64,000 nt of DNA from Streptomyces minutiscleroticus (GTDB taxonomy: Bacteria; Actinomycetota; Actinomycetes; Streptomycetales; Streptomycetaceae), in NCBI RefSeq assembly GCF_014650875.1, contig NZ_BMVU01000016.1:83959-147958 (forward strand), read 5' to 3'. Below, one piece after another: positions 1 through 8,215 of this stretch. The notes under the pieces are model-generated. The model was given only the letters and a program-made list of their open reading frames with translations. It made no database searches and had not been told where the DNA came from. Each line of letters starts with the position of its first letter. Positions within the stretch are counted from its first letter, which is position 1. Made by a program: the position numbers and the translations under genes.

Positions 1-720
1 GCCGAGCGCGCGCCCGATGTCGTCGGTGTGGATCCAGGTCTCGAAGCCGCGGACGACGAAGTGGTCGGCGAGCGGCAGCGGCAGCCCCATCAGGGAGGTG
101 ACGTCCGCGGCCCGCGCCGGGTCGGCGGCCTCGGGCGCGGCCAGCACGTCCCCGGCCTGCGCGGCCCAGGCGGCGACGGTCTCGCGGGGCGGGCGACGCC
201 GCTCGTGGGCGAGGACGGCGGCGGTGCGCGCGTTCCACGCCTCCTCCCACGGCGCGTCCCCGGCGACGCACGAGGGCGGCACCCGCGGGGCGATGCCGAG
301 GTGGCGGGCGAGCGGCTCGTCGGCGGCGAGCAGGTGGCCGACGGTGTCGTGGACGTCCCAGTCGTGGACGACCGGCGTGTGCCAGGGGCCGTCGCCCTCC
401 AGCTCCTCCAGGAGCGCCTGGAGTCCGGCGACCGCGGCGGCGTACGGGGCCGCGTGCTCGGCGACCCGCGGCGCGGCGGGCCGGGTGCGCAGGGCGAGGG
501 CCAGCGTGCCGCCGGACTCCGGAGGGGTGTCGTCGTCCATGGCCGCTCCCGGGGGCCCGTCCAGCAGCCGCACCGTCTCGCGCAGCCGTTCCGCCTCGGC
601 GGCGCAGCGCTCGCACGAGACGAGGTGCGGGGCGAGCGCCGTCTCCTCCGCGGGCGTCAGGGCCCCGAGGGCCCGGGCGGTCAGGAGGTCGCGCATGCCG
701 TCGTGGTGCCCGGTGCTCAC
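1..720 (-). CDS. Anti-sigma factor, zinc finger plus maleylpyruvate isomerase-like domain (partial)
   Basis: The gene runs off the left edge, so its C-terminus is missing; about 240 residues are visible. The N-terminus has an H-x3-C-x2-C zinc-finger-like motif (HLVSCERC, about residues 32-39), as in zf-HC2 anti-sigma factors. From about residue 90 it resembles the mycothiol-dependent maleylpyruvate isomerase N-terminal domain, with the typical HDWDVHDTVGHLLAADE stretch. It lies just downstream of an ECF sigma factor on the same strand, so I infer that it binds and inhibits that sigma factor. The GTG start has GGGGAGG upstream. The fused isomerase-like domain could be a sensory module. Confidence 0.8.
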   Translation of the reverse strand, partial: MSTGHHDGMRDLLTARALGALTPAEETALAPHLVSCERCAAEAERLRETVRLLDGPPGAAMDDDTPPESGGTLALALRTRPAAPRVAEHAAPYAAAVAGLQALLEELEGDGPWHTPVVHDWDVHDTVGHLLAADEPLARHLGIAPRVPPSCVAGDAPWEEAWNARTAAVLAHERRRPPRETVAAWAAQAGDVLAAPEAADPARAADVTSLMGLPLPLADHFVVRGFETWIHTDDIGRALG

Positions 721-920
721 CGCGCGCCTCCCCTCACCGCCGCGTCCCCGGCCCGGCGCCCGCGCCGTCCGCCCGTGGCCGGGGGGCGCGCCGCCGTGCC
801 GGTGCCGTCCGTCCGACCCGTACCCCCGCGGGGCCGCTCCGTACCGCGCGCCGCCGGGGCCGGCACGCGCGTGCCGTGCCCGGTGCGGTGTCCGGGCCAC
901 CCGCCCGGCGCGGCCGTCAT
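717..920 (-). CDS. Possible coupled small ORF between sigma and anti-sigma genes
   Basis: A 67-residue open frame begins with an ATG overlapping the sigma factor stop (ATGA) and ends with a TGA overlapping the GTG of the anti-sigma gene (GTGA). This is the arrangement seen in translationally coupled Streptomyces genes. Against it, the product is low-complexity (Gly, Arg, Ala, Pro, Thr) with no recognisable domain, and high-GC DNA opens such frames easily. It may only be a bridge that passes ribosomes between the two real genes. Confidence 0.25.
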   Translation of the reverse strand: MTAAPGGWPGHRTGHGTRVPAPAARGTERPRGGTGRTDGTGTAARPPATGGRRGRRAGDAAVRGGAR

Positions 921-1534
921 CCGCCCCTCCCGAACGCCGGGTCCGGCGGGTCGGCCAGGGACCGGGCCAGCGTGCGCAGCGCGGTGCGCAGCCGGGTCTT
1001 GGCCGTGCCCTCCGGGATGCCCAGCTCCACGGCGGCCTGCCGGTAGGTGCGGCCGGCGAAATACGCCAGATGCACGACCTCCCGCTGCGGCTGCGGCAGG
1101 TCGGCCAGGGCCGAGTGCAGGAGCAGGGACCGTTCGCGGTCGACGACCTCCTCGTCGGGCCCCGGTCCCGGCTCGGGGATGGTCTGCAGCGCGGAGTCGT
1201 CGGCGCGCACGTCCTTGTGGTGCCGGGCCTCGCTGCGCACCCAGTCCACGGCCCGCCGGTGGGCGAGCATGGACAGCCAGGTGCGCAGCGATCCGCGCCG
1301 CGGGTCGAAGGCGTACGGCCTGCTCCACAACTGGGCGAAGACCTCCTGTGCCACGTCCTCTGCGCCGCCCGGGCTGCGCGTGACCCGGGCCGCCACGCGC
1401 CGCACGAGCGCGCCGTACGCGGTGTACGCCTCGGCCAGCGCGGTCTCGTCTCCGTACACCAGCCGCCGATGCAACTCCGCGTCGGAGGGCGGTCCCACGG
1501 ACATCTCGGCGGTCGACTCCACCGGCACCACCAC
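917..1534 (-). CDS. ECF-family RNA polymerase sigma factor
   Basis: This 205-residue protein has sigma region 2 (about residues 20-90, with DVAQEVFAQLW and RRGSLRTWLSMLAHRRAVDWVR) and region 4 (about 140-195, with PQPQREVVHLAYFAGRTYRQAAVELGIPEGTAKTRLR split over its helix-turn-helix). It would direct RNA polymerase to a small stress regulon. The start is one of three consecutive GTG codons, preceded by AGGAAGG; an internal ATG at 1504 is possible. Its neighbour downstream encodes the likely anti-sigma factor. Confidence 0.9.
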   Translation of the reverse strand: MVVPVESTAEMSVGPPSDAELHRRLVYGDETALAEAYTAYGALVRRVAARVTRSPGGAEDVAQEVFAQLWSRPYAFDPRRGSLRTWLSMLAHRRAVDWVRSEARHHKDVRADDSALQTIPEPGPGPDEEVVDRERSLLLHSALADLPQPQREVVHLAYFAGRTYRQAAVELGIPEGTAKTRLRTALRTLARSLADPPDPAFGRGG

Positions 1535-1601
1535 CTCGTGGTGCCTTCCTAGCGCCCCGCGGGTGCGGGCGCCAGAGGGCGGCCGGACGGGGCATCGGGT
1601 G

Positions 1602-2651
1602 TCAGCCGGACAGGACGTCCAGCAGCCGGTCCACGTCCGCGTCCGTGTTGTACAGGTGGAACGCCGCCCTCAGGTTGCCCGCGCGGTCGGAGACCTCCAC
1701 CCCGGCGCGGCTCAGCTCCGGCTGCCGCCGGCCCAGGCCGGGCACCGACACGATCGGCGAGCCGGGCGCGGGCACCGGCTCGGCGCCCAGGGAGGCCAGT
1801 CCCGCGCGGAAGCGCTCGGCGAGCGCCAGGTCGTGGGCGTGCACGGTCTCGACGCCGATCCGCTCGACCAGTTCCAGGGAGTGCCGGGCGCCCGCGTACG
1901 CCAGCAGGCTCGGGCTCTCGTCGAAGCGCCGCGCGGAGCGGGCGAGTTCCTCCACGGGGCCGTAGCAGCTGTCCCACGGCCGCTCCCCCGCCACCCAGCC
2001 GGCGAACAGCGGGGTGATCCCGCCGAGGTCCTCCGGGACCACGAAGAAGGCCACGCCGCGCGGGCAGAGCAGCCACTTGAAGGCGACGGACGCCACGTAG
2101 TCGTACGCGCCGGCGTCGAGCGGGAGCCAGCCGGCGGCCTGGGAGGCGTCCACGTAGGTGCGCGCGCCGTGCGCGCGGGCCGCCGACGCGATCGCGGCCA
2201 GGTCGGCGACCCGGCCGTCCGCGGACTGCGCGGCGCTGACCGCGACCAGGGCGGTGCCGGGCCGCACGGACTCCGCGACCTCCTCCAGCGGCACGGCGCG
2301 CACCTTGAGGTCGCCGCGGACGTGGAAGGGGTTCACGGTCGAGCTGAAGTCGCCCTCGGCGGTGAGGACCTCGGCGCCCGGGGGCAGGGACGCGGCGAGC
2401 AGGCCGGTGTAGACGGCGACGGACGCGCCGGCCGCGACGCGGTGCGCGGGCACGCCGAGCAGCCGGGCGAAGGCGGCGCGGGCGGCCTCGACGTCGGCGA
2501 ACATGTCGAGCGGCCGCCCGTCGGCCACGGACTGCGCGGCGTCGTGCAGCGCGGCGACCGTGCGGGCGGGCAGGAGCCCGACGCTGGCGCTGTTCAGGTA
2601 GGTGGTCTGGGGAGCGAACTCGGTACGGACGAGGTTCTCCGGAGTCTCCAT
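1602..2651 (-). CDS. Aminotransferase class V-fold PLP-dependent enzyme
   Basis: This 349-residue protein of the cysteine desulfurase/isopenicillin epimerase fold has the usual PLP signatures: YLNSASVGLLP near the N-terminus, YVDASQAAGW with the cofactor-binding Asp (about residue 170), and the Schiff-base lysine in SVAFKWLLCPRG (about residue 193). The substrate is unknown. It lacks the active-site Cys loop of SufS, so a transaminase or epimerase role is more likely than sulfur transfer. It stands alone, with its own promoter region at about 2652-2720. Confidence 0.82.
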   Translation of the reverse strand: METPENLVRTEFAPQTTYLNSASVGLLPARTVAALHDAAQSVADGRPLDMFADVEAARAAFARLLGVPAHRVAAGASVAVYTGLLAASLPPGAEVLTAEGDFSSTVNPFHVRGDLKVRAVPLEEVAESVRPGTALVAVSAAQSADGRVADLAAIASAARAHGARTYVDASQAAGWLPLDAGAYDYVASVAFKWLLCPRGVAFFVVPEDLGGITPLFAGWVAGERPWDSCYGPVEELARSARRFDESPSLLAYAGARHSLELVERIGVETVHAHDLALAERFRAGLASLGAEPVPAPGSPIVSVPGLGRRQPELSRAGVEVSDRAGNLRAAFHLYNTDADVDRLLDVLSG

Positions 2652-2763
2652 GCCCCCACTGTGCGGTTCCGGCCCGGCGCCGGTCCATCACATATATCTG
2701 CGCAATACAGCCAAGGAACGCTTATGACAGGTCCTGAGCTGCGGCGTTGTCCTCGAAGAAGGG

Positions 2764-2792
2764 GCGCGGCCGGGGCGGTTCCCCGGCCGCGC
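2764..2792 (-). terminator. Stem-loop downstream of the DsbA-like gene
   Basis: A perfect 12-bp inverted repeat (2764-2775 with 2781-2792) with a 5-nt loop lies 7 bases past the stop of the minus-strand DsbA-like gene. There is no U-tract, which is common for Streptomyces terminators. Confidence 0.7.
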
Positions 2793-2798
2793 ACCGGG

Positions 2799-3515
2799 TC
2801 AGCCCCGCTCCGGCACCGCGCACCCGTCCGGGCCGCAGGCGTCCGCGCCGCCGTCCTGGAGGAGCTGCAGCGGGGAGCGGCTGCCCCACGCCTGCTCCAG
2901 CGCCTGGGCGAAGACCTCGGCGGGCTGGGCGCCGGAGACGCCGTAGCGGCGGTCGAGGACGAAGAAGGGCACGCCGGTGGCGCCCAGTTCGGCGGCCTCG
3001 CGCTCGTCGGCGCGCACGGCGTCGGCGTACGCGGCGGGGTCGGCGAGGACCGCGCGGGCGGCGTCCGCGTCGAGCCCGGCGGCCACGGCCAGCTCCACGA
3101 GGCGCTCGTCGCCGTCGAAGACGCTGCGCTCCTCGGCGAAGTTGGCGCGGTACAGCAGCCCGAGCAGCTCGTCCTGGCGGCCCTGCTCCTTGGCGAAGTG
3201 CAGCAGCCGGTGCATGTCGAAGGTGTTGCCGGTGTCGCGGCCCTCGGCGCGGTACTCCAGGCCCTCGGAGGCGGCGTTCCGCCCGAGGTTGCGCTCGGCG
3301 TCCCGGGCCTGCTCCTCGCTCATGCCGTACTTCTTGGCGAGCATCGGCAGGACGGCCTCGGTGCGGCCCTTGGCGCGGCCCGGGTCGAGCTCGAAGGAGC
3401 GGTGCACCACCTCGACGTCGTCCCGGTGCGGGAAGGCGGCCAGGGCCTTCTCGAAGCGGGCCTTGCCCACGTAGCACCACGGGCAGGCGATGTCGCTCCA
3501 GATCTCGACGCGCAT
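2799..3515 (-). CDS. DsbA-family oxidoreductase, FrnE-like
   Basis: This 238-residue cytoplasmic thioredoxin-fold protein has the CPWC redox motif at residues 12-15 and the cis-proline region GATGVPFFV near residue 180, typical of the FrnE/polyketide-associated branch of DsbA. A second cysteine pair sits at the C-terminus (CGPDGC). There is no signal peptide, so it acts in the cytoplasm. It probably functions in thiol-disulfide exchange or isomerisation. It is monocistronic. Confidence 0.88.
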   Translation of the reverse strand: MRVEIWSDIACPWCYVGKARFEKALAAFPHRDDVEVVHRSFELDPGRAKGRTEAVLPMLAKKYGMSEEQARDAERNLGRNAASEGLEYRAEGRDTGNTFDMHRLLHFAKEQGRQDELLGLLYRANFAEERSVFDGDERLVELAVAAGLDADAARAVLADPAAYADAVRADEREAAELGATGVPFFVLDRRYGVSGAQPAEVFAQALEQAWGSRSPLQLLQDGGADACGPDGCAVPERG

Positions 3516-3586
3516 TCCTCGGCTTCTCTCGGCTCGTACGGGTGCGGAGACACCCTCCGCCGAGTACGTGAACGTTCAAGCGGCAT

Positions 3587-3625
3587 GGCTCATTCCCCGG
3601 CCGGCGCGCGGCCGGGGAACGAGCC
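3587..3625 (-). terminator. Stem-loop downstream of the semialdehyde dehydrogenase
   Basis: A 16-nt inverted repeat with one mismatch (3587-3602 with 3610-3625; core CCCCGGCC/GGCCGGGG) and a 7-nt loop lies 26 bases beyond the dehydrogenase stop. Confidence 0.7.
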
Positions 3626-3650
3626 GTGGTCGTCCGCGGACCGGACCGGG

Positions 3651-5183
3651 TCAGCGCTCCAGGCGGCCGTCGTAGCGGCGCGGCAGGCCCAGCGGGTTGT
3701 CGTCGCGCAGCTCCGGCGGGAGCAGGGCCTCGGGCGCGTTCTGGTAGGCGACCGGGCGCAGCCAGCGCTCGATGGCCGTGCCGCCGACCGAGGTGGAGGT
3801 CGACGTGGTCGCCGGGTACGGGCCGCCGTGGTGCTGGGCGGGGGCGACGGCGACGCCGGTGGGCCAGCCGTTGACCAGGACGCGGCCCGCGAGCGGGGTC
3901 AGCTCGGCGAGGATCTCGGCGCCGCGGCCCTCGCCCGCGGCCTCCTCGGTGGACAGGTGCACGGTCGCGGTGAGGTTGCCGGGCAGGCGGGACAGGACCG
4001 CCTTGGCCTGGTCGTCGTCCTCGTAGCGGGCGACGACCGTGATCGGGCCGAAGCACTCCTCCAGGAGCAGGTCGTGCGCGCCGCCCCCGGTGGCCAGGCG
4101 GTCGGCCGGGACGGTCAGGAAGCCGGGGCTGACGCTGTGCTCGCCGCCCGCGCCCGGGGTCACCGGGGACTCCACGTCGGGGAGTGCGGCGCGCTCGGCG
4201 ACGCCGGCGAGGAAGTTGTCGCGCATGCGGTGGTCGAGCAGGACCCCGGCGTCGGTGTCGCTGACGGCCTCCGTGAGGGACTTGACCAGGCGGTCGCCGG
4301 CCGCGCCCGCCGGGGCCAGGACCAGGCCGGGCTTCACGCAGAACTGGCCGACGCCCATCGTCATCGAGCCCGCGAGGCCGGAGCCGATCGCCTCGGCGCG
4401 CTCGGCTGCCGCGGCCTCGGTGACCACGACCGGGTTGAGGGAGCCGAGCTCGCCGTGGAACGGGATCGGCACGGGCCGGGCGGCCGCCGCGTCGAACAGG
4501 GCGCGGCCGCCGCGGACCGAGCCGGTGAAGCCGGCCGCCGCGACGAGCGGGTGCTCGACCAGCTCGACGCCCGCCTCGAAGCCGTGGACCAGGCCGACGA
4601 CGCCCTCGGGGACGCCGTGCTCCGTCGCGGCGCGGCGCAGCAGCGCCGCGACCAGCTCGGACAGCCCCGGGTGGTCCGGGTGGGCCTTCACGACGACCGG
4701 GCAGCCCGCGGCGAGCGCGCTCGCGGTGTCGCCGCCCGCGACCGAGAAGGCGAAGGGGAAGTTCGAGGCCGAGTACACGGCGACGACGCCCAGCGGGACC
4801 TTGTAGCGGCGCAGGTCCGGGACCGGCGGGGTCGCGGTGTCGTCGGGGTGGTCGATGACGACGTCGAGGAAGGCGCCCTCGTCGACGATGTCCGCGAAGG
4901 CCCGCAGCTGGTAGCAGGTACGGGCGAGCTCGCCCGTGAGCCGGACCGGGCCGAGCGCGGTCTCGGCGTCGGCCACCTCCACGAGCTGCTCCTTCGCCCC
5001 CTCCAGGCGGTCCGCCGCGGTGCGCAGGAAGGCCGCGCGGACCGTGCGGTCGGCGAGGGCGGACCGGGCCGCGTGGGCCGCGCGGACGGCGGAGTCCACC
5101 TCCTGGGCCGTGGCCTCCACCGCAACCTGCTCGCGCTGCTTCCCGGTACGGGGGTCGACACTCCAGACTGGTGCTGCTGCCAC
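3651..5183 (-). CDS. 2-oxoglutarate-semialdehyde (2,5-dioxovalerate) dehydrogenase, NADP type
   Basis: This 510-residue aldehyde dehydrogenase belongs to the subfamily that oxidises 2-oxoglutarate semialdehyde to 2-oxoglutarate, the last step of oxidative hexarate and pentose pathways. Visible landmarks are the catalytic Cys in GQFCVKPG (about residue 265), the general-base Glu in FHGELGSLNP, the nucleotide site around VVKAHPDHPG and TGSVRGG, and LEECFGPITVV. I chose the GTG at 5183 because GGAGGGA precedes it and the length then fits the family; the frame is open further upstream without homology. It is divergent from an IclR regulator. It probably serves the kdgD/udh cluster more than 20 kb away, which lacks its own final enzyme. 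Confidence 0.87.
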   Translation of the reverse strand: MAAAPVWSVDPRTGKQREQVAVEATAQEVDSAVRAAHAARSALADRTVRAAFLRTAADRLEGAKEQLVEVADAETALGPVRLTGELARTCYQLRAFADIVDEGAFLDVVIDHPDDTATPPVPDLRRYKVPLGVVAVYSASNFPFAFSVAGGDTASALAAGCPVVVKAHPDHPGLSELVAALLRRAATEHGVPEGVVGLVHGFEAGVELVEHPLVAAAGFTGSVRGGRALFDAAAARPVPIPFHGELGSLNPVVVTEAAAAERAEAIGSGLAGSMTMGVGQFCVKPGLVLAPAGAAGDRLVKSLTEAVSDTDAGVLLDHRMRDNFLAGVAERAALPDVESPVTPGAGGEHSVSPGFLTVPADRLATGGGAHDLLLEECFGPITVVARYEDDDQAKAVLSRLPGNLTATVHLSTEEAAGEGRGAEILAELTPLAGRVLVNGWPTGVAVAPAQHHGGPYPATTSTSTSVGGTAIERWLRPVAYQNAPEALLPPELRDDNPLGLPRRYDGRLER

Positions 5184-5235
5184 CGCGGGTCCCTCCAGAT
5201 GTGATGCCGCAGTTCTCGTGTCACCCACCAGCGGT

Positions 5236-5251
5236 GTTCGATATGCTGAAC
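5236..5251. promoter_or_regulatory. Candidate IclR operator
   Basis: The inverted repeat GTTC-N8-GAAC lies midway between the divergent dehydrogenase and IclR genes. It overlaps TATGCT (5242-5247), a plausible -10. IclR proteins commonly bind palindromes of this kind beside their own gene. Confidence 0.4.
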
Positions 5252-5313
5252 GCTGTCTCCATGGGTGAATGTCCAGGGAGACTATTTCCCGTCGAGCGAA
5301 GGGGTCAAGGGCG

Positions 5314-6087
5314 ATGGCGGCAGTCGAGACGGGCAGTGGTTCGCAGGTCAAGTCCGCGGTGCGGACCGTGGAGCTGCTGGAGTACTTCGCGGGCCGGCCC
5401 GGCATGCACTCGCTGGCCTCCGTCCAGGAGGCCGTGGGCTACCCGAAGTCCAGCCTCTACATGCTGCTGCGCACCCTGGTCGACCTGGGCTGGGTGGAGA
5501 CGGACGCGACCGGCACCCGGTACGGCATCGGCGTGCGCGCGCTGCTGGTCGGCACCTCCTACATCGACGGCGACGAGGTGGTCGCGGCGGCCCGGCCGAC
5601 CCTGGACCGGCTCTCCGACGACACCACCGAGACCATCCACCTCGCCCGCCTCGACGGCACGAACGTGGTCTACCTCGCCACCCGCCAGTCCCAGCACTAC
5701 CTGCGCCCCTTCACCCGCGTCGGGCGCCGGCTGCCCGCCCACTCGACCTCCCTGGGCAAGGCGCTGCTGGCCACGCACACCGACGAGCAGGTGCGCAAGC
5801 TGCTCCCGGAGACGCTGCCCGCGCTGACCGAGCACACCATCACCGACCGCGAGAAGCTCATCGAGGAGCTGCACCAGGTGCGCGAGCAGGGCTTCGCCGT
5901 GGACCGCGAGGAGAACACGCTCGGCCTGCGCTGCTTCGGCGTCGCGATCCCCTACCGCACGCCCGCCCGGGACGCCGTCAGCTGCTCGGTGCCGGTGGCG
6001 CGGCTGACGCCCGCCCACGAGCAGACGGTCAAGGACGCGCTGTTCGACGCGCGCGACCGGCTCACCCTGGCGACCCGGAGGCTGTGA
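5314..6087 (+). CDS. IclR-family transcriptional regulator
   Basis: This 257-residue protein has an N-terminal winged helix-turn-helix (about residues 14-75: SAVRTVELLEYFAG, then YPKSSLYMLLRTL) and a C-terminal IclR effector domain (about 85-255: LPAHSTSLGKALLA and REENTLGLRCFGVAI). The ATG at 5314 follows AAGGGG by 9 bases; an in-frame ATG at 5269 lacks a comparable site. Divergence from the semialdehyde dehydrogenase suggests that it controls that gene in response to a sugar acid or 2-oxo acid. Confidence 0.9.
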   Translation: MAAVETGSGSQVKSAVRTVELLEYFAGRPGMHSLASVQEAVGYPKSSLYMLLRTLVDLGWVETDATGTRYGIGVRALLVGTSYIDGDEVVAAARPTLDRLSDDTTETIHLARLDGTNVVYLATRQSQHYLRPFTRVGRRLPAHSTSLGKALLATHTDEQVRKLLPETLPALTEHTITDREKLIEELHQVREQGFAVDREENTLGLRCFGVAIPYRTPARDAVSCSVPVARLTPAHEQTVKDALFDARDRLTLATRRL

Positions 6088-6090
6088 GCC

Positions 6091-6558
6091 GTGGAGGTCG
6101 AGCTGCGCGAGGTGCACGACAGCGACCTGCCGGTGTTCTACCGGCAGATGAACGACCCCGAGGCCGTCCGCATGGCCGCCTTCACCGCCCCGGACCCGGC
6201 CGACCGGACCGCCTTCGACGCCCACTGGGAGCGGCTGCGCGCCTCCCGCGACGTGGTCCGCACGGTCCTCGCCGACGGCGACGTGGTGGGCAGCGCCGCG
6301 GTGTACGGAGAGCCCGGCGAACGCGAGGTCACGTACTGGATCGACCGCGCCTACTGGGGCCGCGGCATCGCCACCGCCGCGCTGCGCGCCCTGCTCGCCG
6401 CCGTCCCGGAGCGCCCGCTGTACGCGCGCGCGGCGGCCGACAACGCCGCCTCGCGCAGGGTCCTGGAGAAGTGCGGGTTCCGCCTCACCGCGCGGGCCCG
6501 GGGGTACGCCGAGGCGCGCGGCGAGGAGATCGACGAGGTCGTCCTGGCGCTGCGGTGA
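6091..6558 (+). CDS. GNAT-family N-acetyltransferase
   Basis: This 155-residue protein has a GNAT fold with motif A, YWGRGIATAALRALL (about residues 88-102, the R-x-x-G-x-G/A acetyl-CoA loop), and the C-terminal NAASRRVLEKCGF motif of the RimJ/RimL-like branch. The substrate is unknown. Its GTG start is 3 bases after the IclR stop, so the two are probably cotranscribed, though nothing links the functions. Confidence 0.85.
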   Translation: MEVELREVHDSDLPVFYRQMNDPEAVRMAAFTAPDPADRTAFDAHWERLRASRDVVRTVLADGDVVGSAAVYGEPGEREVTYWIDRAYWGRGIATAALRALLAAVPERPLYARAAADNAASRRVLEKCGFRLTARARGYAEARGEEIDEVVLALR

Positions 6559-6687
6559 CCCCACGGGCCCGGAATCCGGCGCCCCGGGAGCCCACCGTCC
6601 CCGGGGACCGGCCGGTTTCATGAAGGGCACATGAGAAAACGGACGGAAGGGAACGATCCGTCCCCCTCGGCTCGTCCTTCCGTCGGG

Positions 6688-8148
6688 ATGAACAAGACGA
6701 TCAGGCGCGCATCGGTCTTCACGCTGCTGCTCGTGCTCGCCCTGCTGGTCAGGGCGACGTGGGTGCAGTTCTACGAGGGCCGGGCACTCGCGGACGACAC
6801 GGACAACCGCCGGGTGGCGATCGAGCGGTACGCCCACCCGCTGGGCGACATCATCGTGGCCGGGGACGCCGTCACCGGCTCCGAGCGGACCAGCGGCGGC
6901 GACCTCGCCTACCGGCGCTCGTACCCGGACGGCGGCCTCTACGCGGCCGTGACCGGCTACAGCTCGCAGGTGTACGGGGCGACGCAGCTGGAGGGCATCT
7001 ACAAGGACCTGCTGGACGGCACGGACGACCGGCTGCGCGACCCCCTCGGGGTCCTCACCGACGAGCGCGCCGACCCGGGCGACGTGGTCACCACGATCGA
7101 CCCGGCCGTGCAGAGGGCCGGGTACGAGGCGCTGGGCGGCAAGAAGGGCGCGGCCGTCGCGATCGACCCGAGGACCGGGAGGATCCTCGCGGTCGTCTCC
7201 ACCCCGTCGTACGACCCCTCGCGGATCAGCGGGACCACGAGCTCGGACGCGGCCGCCTGGAAGGAGCTGACCGAGGACTCCGACAAGCCGATGACGAACC
7301 GGGCGCTGCGCCGGCCGCTGCCGCCGGGCTCGACGTTCAAGCTGGTGGTCGCGGCCGCCGCGCTGGAGGACGGGCTGTACACGTCCGTGGACCAGAGGAC
7401 CGACAGCGAGAACCCGTACACGCTGCCGGGCACGACGACCGTGCTGCGCAACGAGAGCGCGTCGGCGCCCTGCGAGAACGCCACGATCCGGGTGGCGCTG
7501 CAGTACTCCTGCAACAACGTCTTCGCGAAGATGGCCGTCGAGCTGGGCGAGGACAGGCTGAGGGCGATGGCGGAGAAGTTCGGCTTCAACGACGGCACGC
7601 AGGACGTGCCGGTGCGGGCGTACGCGAGCGTCTACCCCTCGGACATGGAGGAGTCGCAGGTCGGCCTGACCGGCATCGGCCAGTTCGACGTGACGGCGAC
7701 GCCGCTGCAGATGGCCATGGTCTCCGCCGCCCTCGCCAACGGCGGCGAGCTGGTCTCGCCCCACATGGTGTCCACGATCGAGGACGCGGACGGCACGACC
7801 CTGGAGGACTACGACGACGCGGCGAAGACCACACGCGTCGTCCGCTCCGGCACCGCGGAGCAGCTCAGGTCCGCCATGCAAACGGTCGTCGAGGAGGGCA
7901 CGGGCACGAACGCGCGGATCTCCGGCGCCACCGTCGGCGGCAAGACGGGCACGGCCCAGCACGGCGAGAACAACAGCAAGACGCCGTACGCCTGGTTCAC
8001 CTCCTACGCCACCTCCGACTCCACCGGTGCGGAGGTCGCCGTCGCGGTGGTGGTCGAGCAGTCCGACGCGGCGCGATCCGAGGTCAGCGGCAACGGCCTG
8101 GCGGCGCCGGTGGCCAGGGCGATGATGCAGGCGGCGCTGCGGGACTGA
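6688..8148 (+). CDS. Class B penicillin-binding protein (peptidoglycan transpeptidase)
   Basis: This 486-residue protein has one N-terminal membrane anchor (about residues 7-25), a short dimerisation domain, and a transpeptidase domain with all three motifs: S-x-x-K in PPGSTFKLV, S-x-N in YSCNNVF and KTG in GGKTGTAQ. The catalytic domain would lie outside the membrane and cross-link cell-wall peptides, as in the PbpA/Pbp2 group. I prefer the ATG at 6688, because the anchor then begins close to the N-terminus as in relatives. An in-frame ATG at 6631 would add 19 residues. Confidence 0.88.
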   Translation: MNKTIRRASVFTLLLVLALLVRATWVQFYEGRALADDTDNRRVAIERYAHPLGDIIVAGDAVTGSERTSGGDLAYRRSYPDGGLYAAVTGYSSQVYGATQLEGIYKDLLDGTDDRLRDPLGVLTDERADPGDVVTTIDPAVQRAGYEALGGKKGAAVAIDPRTGRILAVVSTPSYDPSRISGTTSSDAAAWKELTEDSDKPMTNRALRRPLPPGSTFKLVVAAAALEDGLYTSVDQRTDSENPYTLPGTTTVLRNESASAPCENATIRVALQYSCNNVFAKMAVELGEDRLRAMAEKFGFNDGTQDVPVRAYASVYPSDMEESQVGLTGIGQFDVTATPLQMAMVSAALANGGELVSPHMVSTIEDADGTTLEDYDDAAKTTRVVRSGTAEQLRSAMQTVVEEGTGTNARISGATVGGKTGTAQHGENNSKTPYAWFTSYATSDSTGAEVAVAVVVEQSDAARSEVSGNGLAAPVARAMMQAALRD

Positions 8149-8163
8149 CCCCCGGCGCGGCAA

Positions 8164-8194
8164 AGGGCCGCCCCCGGTGCGCCGGGGCGGCCCT
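8164..8194. terminator. Bidirectional stem-loop between convergent genes
   Basis: An 11-bp inverted repeat (8164-8174 with 8184-8194) lies between the convergent penicillin-binding protein and NCS2 permease genes and could end transcription from both sides. Confidence 0.75.
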
Positions 8195-8215
8195 CCGCCG
8201 CGTGCGGCTCCGCGG

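Noticed and set aside
2690..2798. Short plus-strand frame beginning MTGPELRR at 2724, possibly the remnant of a LysR gene
   Set aside because: Only a few residues fit and the DNA then enters a terminator stem.
1047..5204. Very long open frames opposite known genes, also at 33477-38813 and 38219-40255
   Set aside because: They are Arg/Gly/Ala-rich, lack domains and lie over well-supported genes; high-GC codon bias keeps such frames open.
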